Source of the DNA: Cranoglanis bouderius
Lineage: Eukaryota > Chordata > Actinopteri > Siluriformes > Cranoglanididae
NCBI GenBank assembly: GCA_023630585.1
Contig: CM042539.1
Location: 23,388,755-23,452,754 of the forward strand
Reading direction: 5' to 3'
Length of the DNA: 64,000 nucleotides
This document shows positions 36,812 through 48,947 of this stretch, in pieces (position 1 is the stretch's first letter; each line of letters starts with the position of its first letter). The notes beneath the pieces were generated by a model. It worked only from the letters and a program-made list of their open reading frames with translations. It had not been told where the DNA came from and did no database searches. The translations under genes and the position numbers were made by a program.

Positions 36812-37638
36812 TACAGTTTAGGAGTTGCTAAGAGTTCCTTAGCTACCGTTACCATGCAGAAAGCCTTCCGTGAAGCAAAAAAAAAAAAAGATTTATTTAC
36901 AGTCACGCGGTGGAAAATAAATAAACACAACTATCTAACAATGAGGACATTTAATTCACTTTACTTTCTCTACGATGAACTCTGTTACAGCCGATAACGA
37001 TAGCTCTGTTGTCAGTTCGTATCTGCATCTATCTACTGATCGAGTTTTTTAAATATGCCCCGTTTTTTAAACTGGACAAACGTTACACCGGAAGTTCAAA
37101 CCCGGACGAAGCTAACAGCTAGCTAACAAATTACCCCAACTACATGAATATTCATGAGCTTCCAGGAAGCAAGATGTCCTCGCGCTGATATTTATTCGAA
37201 TCTATTTATTTGCAAAAAAAAATATCAGACCGAAATGCTCCACTACGTTTGTTTTGTTTTCCTCTAGACCGACCCCAAACAAAACAATTCCATTTTCCCG
37301 CTCATGAAATCCACTTCCTCCTGCTAAGAACGGCTATCGCGGTTTAATTTCACATACACACTTTTCGGCCGTCATACGTAATAGCGTTTGACCGGAACTT
37401 GCAGAACTCACATAATATATATACTATGAAATAATAAATAACATAGTTAAATTCCACATGCCGAATTTCATTTTAGAGTATCCATAACTGTTTTATGTGC
37501 ACGTTGGGTAATTTAAATGCCCACTATGACGAATGTGCGGATGTGAAAATGAAAACCAGTACCACAGTGTCATGTGCAGGTTAGGGTACACGTGAAAACA
37601 TCTCTTTTCATGTCTGTCTTTAAACCAGATTATTTGAG
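36812..37638. promoter_or_regulatory. bidirectional dbf4/slc25a40 promoter
   Basis: 827 bp separate the two divergent start codons. Visible elements are an ETS-type ACCGGAAGT at 37087-37095, an E2F-type TTTCCCGC at 37294-37301 and a palindrome CATGAATATTCATG near 37143-37156. An E2F site fits the cell-cycle control known for DBF4. A non-coding first exon of slc25a40 may lie here, because the start codon is preceded by a good acceptor (AAACCAG, ending near 37628). Transcription start sites are not determined. Confidence 0.6.
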
Positions 37639-40600
37639 ATGACTTCTCAGAGTTTTCAGGCCAATATGGATAGTATAACACCACTTCAGCAGATGGTGGC
37701 TTCTTGTTCTGGTGCTTTGCTCACATCATTGTTTGGTAAGTTCACTGAATTTGTTTACGAATAACAAAAACTACTAAAGTGACTTCTATCCTGCTTACGC
37801 AGGTTTTTTTCAGATGCCCGGTGTGAGCAAAACTACATTTAATAAATATAGTAGTAAATATGTTTGATTTGTATAGTGCCTTTCACACTAGCCTATACAA
37901 GGCTACCTTACACCCATATACACAGAAAAGGTAGGGAAAAGACTAGATTTAAATGTGTAATAGTCATTAAAAAACAAAACAAAACAAAAAAAAACATTTC
38001 TTACTTGTATAAATAACCTGGAAGATATTTAGAATATGAAATATAACCCTTTCTAGCAGTACACTGGTGTTCCATTCTGCCGGCAAAATGGAAATAGACT
38101 TTTGATCAGTATACACACACGAATTATTTTATTGCTGCAGGTCTGTTATAAGATTAGTCAGGATACTGTTGGGTTTCTGTGTGTAGAGTATCGTGACTCT
38201 GTGTTTTGCTGCTGGTGAGCAGGGTGATGGGAAAGGGGAGGGGTATACAACTGCCACAATAAAATTATAACATTTAAACGTAGTAGGCTAGGTAAAAAAA
38301 ATAGAGATGCTTACGAAAAACTGCAAATTCTTAAAGCCCTGAGTGTCTACTTTCATATGAGTCATTAACCACTACTGTGTAGTGTGACATCACAAATAAA
38401 TTCAATGCTGAACTTGGGCGCCCCCAAAGCAGGTGCAAATTCCATTTTTTGGCCTCTGGTGGTCATGATCTGAGCACAAGTGTACTAAGCGACTGAGTAA
38501 ACCCGTTTGAAAACCTGACTCCAGGTCCAGAATTCTGGATTTGGAAGGGCCTCCTGTCAATCATTTTATAGATACGCTACAGGTCATTGTAGATTTGTGA
38601 ACATGGGCAGAAATGGGGGGTAGGTTCAAGGAGTTAAGAAAAAATATATTCAAACTTCAAACCTACCTATATAACTGTTAGACACCAAATCTTTATTTAA
38701 AAAAAAAAAAAGGACTAGTCTTACCTGTTGCACCTTTAATATTCAAGAACTTTATCACATGCACAAGCTCCTTGATCCAAAATTCATCAGTGTGTACAGT
38801 GACTGGGCAGGATGGGAGGGATCGCTGATGACACTGCTAGTAAGAAGAAGAAAAAGAAAAGTGTTGTAAGGTATGTTTTAAAATGGGAGATGGAAGTTCA
38901 GTCATGAAGGTCCTGGGGGTGGTATTTCAAAGTCTGGGGACTATTGCATTAAAAGATCTGCCCCCCAACGACACCAGTCTGATCTTAGGCACCACCAGTA
39001 GGCCAGAACTGGTGGATCTGAGAATGTGAGCAGGGTGTAGGGCTGCAGGAGCCCAGAGAGATAAGGCAGGGTGAGACCAAATTCAAATTCAAAACAGCTT
39101 TACTGGCATGAGTTGTAGTTAACAACTGTTGCCAAAGTATTGAGTAAGGAAAGGAAAGGAAAAACAACAACAACAATGGCAATAATGGTATTTGGAGAAC
39201 AGGGGGAAAATAAATAATGACCATTTAATGTACACAAGTCGTATTTTTATCAAATTAACACGTTTTTATAATTCTCATTTCTTACACAAAGGCACAGCGA
39301 CTACAATTTCTGACCACTTTGTTTTCGCATTTGTATGATAAAATCCCACAAGTGGGAAAACGTAACAATTTTGAGTTTTATCTTGTTGATAAAACCTTTT
39401 TGGCAACATTGTGTATGTTTAACCTGTAGTTAAGCTATAGTTGCAGTTACAGCATTGAGGTACGTTACACCACCATGAAGTATATTAAGTTTAAACATGG
39501 CAAAAGTCAATAAGAAGTAGAGTTTTTTTTTTCTTTCTCTGATTGTTTTACCTACTTGACTTCTTAAAAAAAAAAAAAAAAACTAACAAGGCCACTGTTT
39601 AGTCAAGTTTGAAACCTCCTACTGTTCAACTAAAATTATGACTCCTCCTTTTCTTCTTCTTCTGTTTTACAGTAACTCCTTTGGATGTTATAAAGATCAG
39701 ACTCCAAGCACAGAGCAGTCCTTTATCCAAAGGTAATTTTTTTTTTTTTTTTTTTTTTAAATGACCAGTTTGTATTTTTGCTAAAATGTTTTATTTTCCC
39801 TCGCAGATCTTCTGTTGATTCATGTATACTCAAATTTTCCTCTGCCCCACAGGTAAATGTTTTGTGTATTGCAATGGCCTGATGGATCATATATGCGTGT
39901 GTGAAAATGAGAATGTGAAAGCATGGTACAAACCTCGGGGTCATTTCAACGGCACACTGGTGAGACTCTAAAACTAAATCGGCTGTTATACCGTCACTAT
40001 AGAATTTTGAGATAGCCGTGGTGTGAAAACGTATATAAAAACATATAATGTTTTGTGATACAGGATGCCTTTATCAAGATTATACGCATGGAAGGGATCA
40101 AGTCTCTGTGGAGTGGCCTCCCTCCAACACTGTTAGTGATTTGTTTTTTTGTTTTTTTTTTAAAACATTTATATTTAACCTGGGTAGCGGTGTGTTTAGT
40201 GCCATGTTTCCATTTTTAGCCACACCACACTGTTGACACCATTCTTTAAGATTCCTCGTCATAATCCAGGTCTTCACTTAGGAGATTGTTCCTGAGATGG
40301 TTATGTTCTTACGCAGAGTTTTGTCTCGACAGAGTTATGGCCGTTCCAGCTACAGTGATGTACTTCACCTCTTATGACCAGCTCTGTGCTTCTCTCAAGC
40401 TCCGGATGGGGGAAAAGGCAGACCTGGCACCGCTGTTAGCTGGATCAATAGCTCGAAGTAAACTTTGACCCCATGTGTTAGCAGTAGAATGAGTCAAACT
40501 GATGAGTCTACTGTCAAAAATGTCTGCTCTGGAGTGGGTTACAGTATATGACATCTTCACTTTAGCAGCCCTACATAGGCAGGTCTGACTTTCCTTTTTT

Positions 40601-43600
40601 TTTCTTCTTCTTCTCCAAGAGCCAACTGAGAAACTTTTCATTTCTATAGTTCAGTGCAAAAGTTAGTGCACCCTTAACTTCAAAAATAATGGCACCAACA
40701 AAATGTTTAAAGTGAGGTTTCACAGATGTTCCTCTCTCTTATAAATAAAAGACCATATAAATTACTATTATTAGGTGCAGCAAGAGGAGATCTTCATAAC
40801 CTACTGTTAAGTGCAAAAGTTTGTGCACCCTTACTTCAAAATTATGCCACTAACAGAATATTTGATGCAAGGTTTTCAGAAATGGTCCTCCATTTAAAAA
40901 TAAGTATTAATTATTATTTGATTAATATTCATTTGTTGTTTTTGAGTCCGGTTTTTACAAATTTACTGTTATAAATAACGGAAACTTTTAATTATTATTA
41001 CCTGTGAGATTACTTTAGCAAAAGTACACACCCTTACTTTAAGTTCAAAATCATATTGCTATATGTGATCTAAATATGGACTTTTCCCCTCTTGTCTTTA
41101 AGGACTTTTTCAGATCTCCTGGTATTTGTTTTGGATTTTTTGTGAATCTGTGTCTGTTTTTTTTTTTGTTTTTTTTTCCCCCCAGTTATTTTTCTGACAT
41201 TCTTTGGTAGCGTACAGAGTATTCCTGTTTCTTCCCTTTCTGAATAATATTTGTTCCTGTTTGTGTTTGTATCTGTAAACACAGTGATATGTTTTTATAC
41301 CCCTCTGCGGCTCTGTGAAAGGTTAATACTTTCGCTTTTCGGTCCTCGTGACTCGTGCCTTTTTTCCGAATTGACCGTAAACTGCTTACTAAAATGGCTT
41401 GATAATTAACAGTTTAAAATACTTCGACACCTTAAAAAGCTCATTCAAAGAAATGAACTGGAGCATAGCAATGGTGATGCAAACTATTGAGCTTGCTAAC
41501 AAAGATCCCTGCAACCAAAGTCAGCTGCTATAACCTTTAGGCTTTAACAAGTATTTAACAGGAAACCGCCATTAAATGAACATGGAATTCTGTTTAAAAG
41601 ATAAACTGCAAAATGGGTGCAAAGAGGCTGCAGACTTTTGCACTCGACTGACCTTTGCTAGACATACTGTATATAAATAGAATGGGTAAATATTGGATCA
41701 TTTTTGTGTACACAAACTGTAACTTTTATGGTCACTGCCAGATTGTTAGCATGGTGTAACCACTTCAAGATATTACCACACACACACCAAGATGTTAGTT
41801 CTAATGATGAGGTTTGTCCATCTTTATGAAAAGTTTAAATGAATCTGCCTGCTCGTATAAGGCTTTGTTCAAACAGCAGAGCAAATCTGATTTACTTTAA
41901 AGGAAAAATCCACCCTAAACAACTTTCATATCAATATTTATAATTACGTGACCTTCAGTGGCGTCCATTCATTTTATGAATGAATTTCGAATGAAATTCT
42001 AAATTGACTTTTTTTTGGTTTTTTTTGTTAAAATGTCTTCCATCAACGTATTCTACTTTCATGTTGGTTAACTGTTTCCCACATTACCCATAATTCCACT
42101 TGACTACCTGCTGGTAGTGACACTAGTGCAAATTCATCTCTACCTAGAGAGGGTGATGCAGCAGCGCTTTAGTCCTTTAGTTTGTCCATCTCCCTTACCT
42201 CGTCATCTTTACACTCTACTCAAACAGATCAGCTTCCAAAGCTCCAACTATCATGCTAATACCTCCGTCAACTCGTAGCTCACTAACTAGCTGTGCTGAG
42301 TCTCTGCTGTAACTTGTTGTATAGCTGCATTGAATTCTGGGGGTTGATGTGTTGATGTAATTTCCACTGAAACAGGAAGGTGGGACGTATCATGTGGCTC
42401 TTCCCCCTTTTTAAAATCGCCAATAGCGTTTAGCTTACCTCACAGCCCGGGATAAGCCATACTTGACAGTTAGTACCATGGACGCAAGCCCGAGCAATAC
42501 ACTGACTGAATTCAAGCCGCTTCCTTCTTAACCAACTTATACGTGGAAAACTGAATAAAACACGCGCGTGTGAACAGCCAAGGACACATTTACAACCCAT
42601 GCTTGCTGATATGATCTCTCTCACTCATCAACTGCAACTTCGGCAAGCTGATTGTTATAATGTTGGGGGCGGGACACTTCCGATTCTAGAGAGCATTTGA
42701 TTGGACAGAAAATCTGATGAGACGCTGAAGTGCAGGATGATGTCATCAAAATTGTTGATCCGTATTGGTGGTAGAGAGAGACTGTAAATTCTGAATGTAT
42801 AAATCTTCTAACTGCGAATTTTGTCATTGTTTTGGAGCACACTAGCTTATAGATAACTTTAAGGCTGACATATTCATACTAAAAGCCACAAAACCTCCAT
42901 TTTGATTTCATGGGGACTTTAGTGAGCATCAGATTGATCTCTCGCTCTCTCTCTCTCTCTCTCTCTACACTGATGTTACACTGAAGGTGATTGTTTACTT
43001 AAGGGCAAAGTCTAATCAACAAAAATAATTAGTAACAATTGTAATAGATAGGAAAACTGGTAGCAAAAGAAGAAGAGGATGTCCTATATTAGTTAGACAT
43101 GATTACGTTCTCCACTGTCCTGCCTGTATGATGGTTTGAATCACTAATTTTTGACATCAAGAAGCACAAAACACACTAAAATCTTTCATTTACTGTATAT
43201 ACTGAAACAACACTCATGAAATCCATTTTTTGTATTTTTATAATCGAATACAAGCCACATTATAATAGATATAATAGATTTTTTTTGTTATTTTCACGTT
43301 TTTAGACTGCAGAAAATCTTTCCTTCCATATACTTGGATCTGAGCTGCTCGGTATAACCCTTGAGTCATGTGTGTGTGAATGTGTGTGTTACAGTGGGCT
43401 CTGCTACTCTGATCAGTCCGTTAGAGCTGATCCGCACTAAGGTGCAGTCAGAGAAGCAGTCATACAGAGAGCTGAGTGCCGTGATCCGCTCAGCCGTACA
43501 CAGTGAAGGCTGGCTCGCTCTCTGGAGGGGTCTCGGGCCCACGCTGCTCAGGGACATACCATTTTCAGGTAAAAAAAAAAAAACCTCACATTTATACACA

Positions 43601-46600
43601 AGACACTTTTCCCTTCAGACTGCTCAAGTGTCGTCTTGTTTGGTATGTAAAATGTGTTTCATACAGCCTCGGGGTGGCTAACGGAGCAAACACGAGCAGC
43701 AGGACTAGAGACCTCCACAGTCAGGGTCTTGCCCGTGTATGCAGTGTTCTTTCACTAGAAGTCACCAGATGACGTCAGAGACTAGTTTGCATGTTAACTG
43801 AATCGACATGATCATTTGCATATCAAAACGTGTAACACTAAGAAGGAAGATTTTCAGAACATGGTCCAAAATGGCATTTGAAGTCAATTTTATTTACAAC
43901 TTTTAACAACGGACATCGTCCCAAAGCAGTTTTACAGAAATCCGTATATAAAATGAAATTTTAATTTGTCCTTTTACTTTAAGTTTTAAGTAAAGACTTA
44001 ATTTGTTAGACCGAAAGAAAAAAAGCTGAAATTTTGACTTAAAAGAAGAAAAGGAAAAAAAAAACATTGCCTTATGAGGCAACAATTTTAATATGTCCTC
44101 TGTAGCACATTATTCATTTCATTTCACCTACCGATAAAAATATTACCGTTAAAAGTGTTGTATTGTTTCTGGCATTTAGCATTAAAGAAGCAAATGAAAA
44201 CGATGCTATAATAGGCAAAAAATTCTCAAATGAAATGCAAAATTCAGTAACAATTTACATCTCACCTCACCGGACTGGTTTCTTAGCTATAGATGTGAGA
44301 AATTTGATAGATACGTGTGTTTGTTTAATAGATGGGTCTAATAGTGATGGTCAAAAGCACACTGCTACTAAAAGGAAATAAATACATTAAAAAATATATT
44401 AATCTTTAAACCGGTGGAATAATAAAAAAAAAATAAAAAAAAAAACATATTCATACAAAATGACTTTATGCTTCCAAGTCCTTAAGTCCTACTGCACTGT
44501 CTATTTTAGCATAATCCCTGTCCTAACACAGTCTTTTGATTTCTCAGTGTTGTGCATAATTTAGGTACTCTTTCCTCACAGGGCCATTTGTTCACATTAT
44601 GCTCCACATGTTTCCCCATTATGTTGTAGCATGCTAATCCTGCATCACGTGCCTCCTCTCTTTTCAGCTATGTACTGGTACAACTATGAGAAAGGTAAAG
44701 CCTGGCTGTGTCACTACAACAAGACGACTGAGCCGACCTTCAGCATCGCCTTTATCTCCGGTGCGGTGTCCGGCTCTGTGAGTCTGCGCTGTTTAATATG
44801 CAATAAGTAGCTTAGGAGTATAAATCTCAAATCCTTCTTTAGGGTTGTACGATTAATCATGGTTTAATTGGGATCTGGTTTCAGCCAATCATGTGGTGGC
44901 AGTGCAGTGCATAAAAACATGTACATACATGTAAACGGCTTCTGGGAATATTCACGTCAAACATCAGAATGGGGGAAAAGTGTGATCTCTGTGACTTTGA
45001 ACGTGGCATTGTTGTTGGTGCCCGATGGGCTTTTTTGAGTATTTGAGAAACTGTTAATCTTCTGGGATTTTCTCACACACACAATACTCGCTAGAGTTTA
45101 CACAGAATGGTACAAAAAACATCCTGTGTTCTGTGGGCTGAAACGCCTTGTTGACTGGAGGGGGAAATGGCCAGACTGGTTCAAGCCAATAGGAAGGATA
45201 CTGTAACTCAAATAACCACTAATTACAACCGTGGTGAGCAGAAAAGCATCTCAGAATGCACAACTGTAAAACCTTGAGGTGGATGGGCTACAATAGAAGA
45301 AGACCACATCACGTTCCAGTCCTATCAGCCAAGAACAGGAATCTGAGGGGGTTCACCGGGCCTGAAGCATGTTAAGTTTAAACATGCAGACCAAATTAAA
45401 ACTTTTTTGGGAAAAGGTGCAGAGTTTGTTTTTCTGGTTGTTGGACCTACACCTCTGCTGGGTAACTATGAATTGAAAAACAAAACAACTAATAGCCCTG
45501 ACACAAAATCTTCTTGGTTGTCCACCCCTGTAAAGACAAAATATACAAACTTGTCTTTTGTTGGGTGTCCTATTTATCCTTCGTTCCTCCTCCTTCTCAG
45601 ATTGCATCAATTGTAACACTGCCGTTTGACGTGGTGAAGACCAGGAGGCAGGTGGAACTGGGTGAACTGCAGGCTAGGAAATGTAAGTCTTCCAACTCAG
45701 GTTCTAAAATAAAACCCTTGCCCTGGGTTTCATTTTTAACAGTTAATGATTAGACAAAAGTTAAGTTGTTGTTACTTGATGAGCCTTATTTTTTTTAGAC
45801 GCTCAAATGAATAACACTTGCTTCTGTAGTGTTGCCTCAAGCCTCATCTTCAACCTATAAAGTGATGAAAAGAATCATTGCAGAGAGCGGCGTCCAAGGA
45901 CTCTTTGCAGGTAAGAGTTCTCAATGAAAAGATTATTATCCAAAACTAAAGAAAAGATCGTTTTTGGTTAAACAATGAATTTAACCACTTTGAATCATTT
46001 TATAAATATTCTCTGATTTGTCAAATTTAGTCTCTAATAGTTTAATAGGTGGAGTTGAATAAGATTTGAATGATATTTTTTAATTTTTTTTTTTAAACTC
46101 CTTGCGCCAACCCAACCCCCTGCCCATGCACACAAAGCTCCGCCCCCAGAACCTACAGTGCTTCAGTTAGAGTTAGCATTATCAGAGACTCTCATGACAT
46201 CACTTTCAAGCGCAATTGGCCATTCAGCTGCTTGAAAGGCAAGTTATAACACTATAAACATGCAAATGTATCTCCTACTAATCATTTCATACTGATTTCT
46301 GAAAATGGTCAGGTTTGCCTTCACTGTCTTGTTTTACTTCATTCATTATGGAATAAAAAAGATATCTACTTGATTTGTTATGTAAAGCAGACCACTGAAA
46401 CAATTCAAAGCTTTATACAGATTTCATTTACATTCTTGTCCAGGAGCAACATCACTAATTCTGCTTCAGCTTCATTCACTTCACCGGTAAAAATTTTAAA
46501 AAGTTCACAAACATAGCATAGTTTTTTGCTCACAGGAGAAATATCTGCCAGTGCTAGGCGCTTGCTGATTTCAGCCTTTTTTTTTTTTTTCTTTACAAAC

Positions 46601-47091
46601 AGACAGATGAGGGAGGGGAGTTGGTTAGTTGGTATAAAATGGCTGACAGGAGAGCCATGTAAACACAAACAAGCACTCCAAAGCCGTAACACAGTTTTCC
46701 AAACACAGTTGTGCTGAGGACGTGGATTAAACAGTTATTTTTTCCACGTACAACATATTTACCAGGTTATTTGTACGAGTAAGAAATAAAAAAGCACCAC
46801 CAGTGTTATGTCATTTACATGTGATCCTATTTGAAAATACAGGAAAAGTTCTGTATATTATACAGTATATGTATATTATATTGTATTAGGAAAATATTCT
46901 GATATTGTGAAAAACCGCATCCGGTTTCATACTGTACATTTTTCATACTGCTTTATAGTTTAATTTCTCTCCCTCTCTCCCTCCCTCCCTCCCTCCCTCC
47001 CTCCCTCTCTCCCTCTCTCCCTCCCTCCCTCCCTCTCTCCCTCCCTCTCTCCCTCCCTCCCTCCCTCTCTCCCTCCCTCTCTCCCTCTCTC

Positions 47092-47131
<40 letters not shown>

Positions 47132-47268
47132 GTTTTATGCCTCGAGTGATAAAAGTGGCTCCAGCCTGCGCTATAATGATAAGCACATATGAGTTTGGCA
47201 AGGCCTTCTTCCGCAAACAGAACCAGGAGAACAGACCAGTTCTCACACTGCATACCACCAACACCTAA
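37639..47268 (+). CDS. slc25a40: slc25a40, complete: mitochondrial carrier, probable glutathione importer (346 aa, 10 coding exons)
   Basis: Coding exons: 37639-37735, 39673-39732, 39853-39959, 40064-40131, 40333-40457, 43395-43568, 44668-44777, 45601-45682, 45830-45910, 47132-47268. They sum to 1041 bp and all phases agree. The three mitochondrial carrier signatures P-x-D/E-x-x-K/R are PLDVIK (35-40), PLELIR (161-166) and PFDVVK (255-260), one per repeat of this six-helix inner-membrane protein. SLC25A39/40 are established as importers of glutathione into mitochondria. The loop after helix 1 carries cysteines 55, 59, 67 and 69. Human SLC25A40 is 338 aa. Position between dbf4 and rundc3b favours slc25a40 over its paralogue slc25a39. 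The ATG at 37639 was chosen because it follows a splice acceptor; a second Met is at residue 10. The last intron ends in a long CT microsatellite serving as the polypyrimidine tract. Confidence 0.93.
40645..41035 (+). repeat. short repeat with recurring GTGCAAAAGT..GTGCACCCTTA words
   Basis: GTGCAAAAGTTAGTGCACCC at about 40657, GTGCAAAAGTTTGTGCACCC at about 40811 and AGCAAAAGTACACACCCTTA at about 41019 mark three related units about 150-200 bp apart. Resembles the ends of a Tc1-like element but is degenerate. Confidence 0.45.
41896..42921 (+). repeat. about 1-kb dispersed repeat in slc25a40 intron 6
   Basis: It begins AAAGGAAAAATCCACCCTAA and ends CTCCATTTTGATTTCATGGG, words I know from teleost repeats. 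It shares its middle with 33290-33620. No coding capacity was recognised; class uncertain. Confidence 0.5.
44880..45370 (+). mobile_element. Tc1-like relic (family T1) in slc25a40 intron 8
   Basis: Plus-sense N-terminal transposase remnants: ATGGGGGAAAAGTGTGATCT onward corresponds to an MGEK-type start. It continues to CAGCCAAGAACAGGAATCTG and stops there, lacking the catalytic half. Confidence 0.65.
46965..47130 (+). repeat. CT/CCCT polypyrimidine microsatellite at the slc25a40 last splice acceptor
   Basis: About 165 bp of almost pure CTCC/CT repeats runs directly into the CAG acceptor of the last exon at 47132. It therefore forms the polypyrimidine tract of that intron. Confidence 0.95.
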
Positions 47269-47439
47269 TCACTCCATCTGTCACACACTCTCTATAACTT
47301 TAAACACACACACACGCACGTTTGCTTCAGCTGGGATCTAAATCCATCCTGCAAACACTCATCTAATTATAATGAATCATGAATAAGCTGAATAATGTTG
47401 GCCTTTTGGTATGGTTTTGAACAGGCACAGCAGTACATA

Positions 47440-48947
47440 CAGGTGCATCTCAGTAAATTAGAATGTCGTGGAAAAGTTCATTTATTTCAGTAATTCAACT
47501 CAAATTGTGAAACTCGTGTATTAAATAAATTCAATGCACACAGACTGAAGTAGTTTAAGTCTTTGGTTCTTTTAATTGTGATGATTTTGGCTCACATTTA
47601 ACAAAAACCCACCAATTCACTATCTCAACAAATTAGAATATGGTGACATGCTAATCAGCTAATCAACTCAAAACACCTGCAAAGGTTTCCTGAGCCTTCA
47701 AAATGGTCTCTCGGTTTGGTTCACTAGGTAAGCCACAAACATTCATTGCCAAAGAAGCTGGCTGTTCAAAGAGTGCTGTATCCAAGCATGTTAACAGAAA
47801 GTTGAGTGGAAGGAAAAAGTGTGGAAGAAAAAGATGCACAACCAACCGAGAGAACCGCAGCCTTATGAGGATTGTCAAGCAAAATCGATTCAAGAATTTG
47901 AGTGAACTTCACAAGGAATGGACTGAGGCTGGGGTCAAGGCATTAAGAGCCACCACGCACAGACGTGCCAAGGAATTTGGCTACAGTTGTCGTATTCCTC
48001 TTGTTAAGCCACTCCTGAACCACAGACAACGTCAGAGGCGTCTTACCTGGGCTAAGGAGAAGAAGAACTGGACTGTTTACCAGTGGTCGAATATCCTCTT
48101 TTCAGATGAGAGCAAGTTTTGTATTTCATTTGGAAACCAAGGTCCTAGAGTCTGGAGGAAGGGTGGAGAAGCTCATAGCCCAAGTTGCTTGAAGTCCAGT
48201 GTTCAGTTTCCACAGTCTGTGATGATTTGGGGTGCAATGTCATCTGCTGGTGTTGGTCCATTGTGTTTTTTGAAAACCAAAATCACTGCACCCGTTTACC
48301 AAGAAATTTTGGAGCACTTCATGCTTCCTTCTGCTGACCAGCATTTTGAAGATGCTGATTTCATTTTCCAGCAGGATTTGGCACCTGCCCACACTGCCAA
48401 AAGCACCAAAAGTTGGTTAAATGACCATGGTGTTGGTGTGCTTGACTGGCCAGCAAACTCACCAGACCTGAACCCCATAGAGAATCTATGGGGTATTGTC
48501 AAGAGGAAAATGAGAAACAAGAGACCAAAAAATGCAGATGAGCTGAAGGCCACTGTCAAAGAAACCTGGGCTTCCATACCACCTCAGCAGTGCCACAAAC
48601 TGATCACCTCCATGCCACGCCGAATTGAGGCAGTAATTAAAGCAAAAGGAGCCCCAACCAAGTATTGAGTACATGTACAGTAAATGAACATACTTTCCAG
48701 AAGGCCAACAATTCACTAAAAATGATTTTTTTATTGGTCTTATGAAGTATTCTAATTTGTTGAGATAGTGAATTGGTGGGTTTTTGTTAAACGTGAGCCA
48801 AAATCATCACAATTAAAAGAACCAAAGACTTAAACTACTTCAGTCTGTGGCATTGAATTTATTTAATACACGAGTTTCACAATTTGAGTTGAATTACTGA
48901 AATAAATGAACTTTTCCACGACATTCTAATTTACTGAGATGCACCTG
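47440..48947 (+). mobile_element. Tc1-like transposon, apparently full length (copy B)
   Basis: 1508 bp, flanked by TA at 47438-47439 and 48948-48949. The inverted repeats run 47440-47640 and 48748-48947 with few mismatches. It lies 171 bp downstream of the slc25a40 stop and in the same orientation. The nearest AATAAA after that stop is inside the left repeat (47524-47529). Confidence 0.96.
47703..48668 (+). CDS. Tc1-like transposase, uninterrupted (321 aa), DD34E
   Basis: This is a cut-and-paste transposase of the Tc1/mariner superfamily. The N-terminal HTH (AKEAGCSKSAVSKHV, about residues 17-31) and basic RKKCGRKRC would bind the terminal repeats. A second HTH-like segment lies at about 50-95. 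The RNase-H-type catalytic core has Asp135 (FSDESKF), Asp225 (QQDLAPAHTAK) and Glu260 (SPDLNPIENLW), with exactly 34 residues between the last two. It ends RIEAVIKAKGAPTKY. There is no stop or frameshift, and the frame sits centrally between the two inverted repeats. 321 aa is slightly shorter than the usual ~340 aa, so the annotated ATG could miss a few N-terminal residues. Whether it is expressed is unknown. It could mobilise itself or copy A; that is inference. Confidence 0.93.
   Translation: MVSRFGSLGKPQTFIAKEAGCSKSAVSKHVNRKLSGRKKCGRKRCTTNRENRSLMRIVKQNRFKNLSELHKEWTEAGVKALRATTHRRAKEFGYSCRIPLVKPLLNHRQRQRRLTWAKEKKNWTVYQWSNILFSDESKFCISFGNQGPRVWRKGGEAHSPSCLKSSVQFPQSVMIWGAMSSAGVGPLCFLKTKITAPVYQEILEHFMLPSADQHFEDADFIFQQDLAPAHTAKSTKSWLNDHGVGVLDWPANSPDLNPIENLWGIVKRKMRNKRPKNADELKATVKETWASIPPQQCHKLITSMPRRIEAVIKAKGAPTKY

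Noticed and set aside
40286..40468. Separate 60-aa gene starting at 40286
   Set aside because: Its core is slc25a40 exon 40333-40457; the rest is intron read-through.
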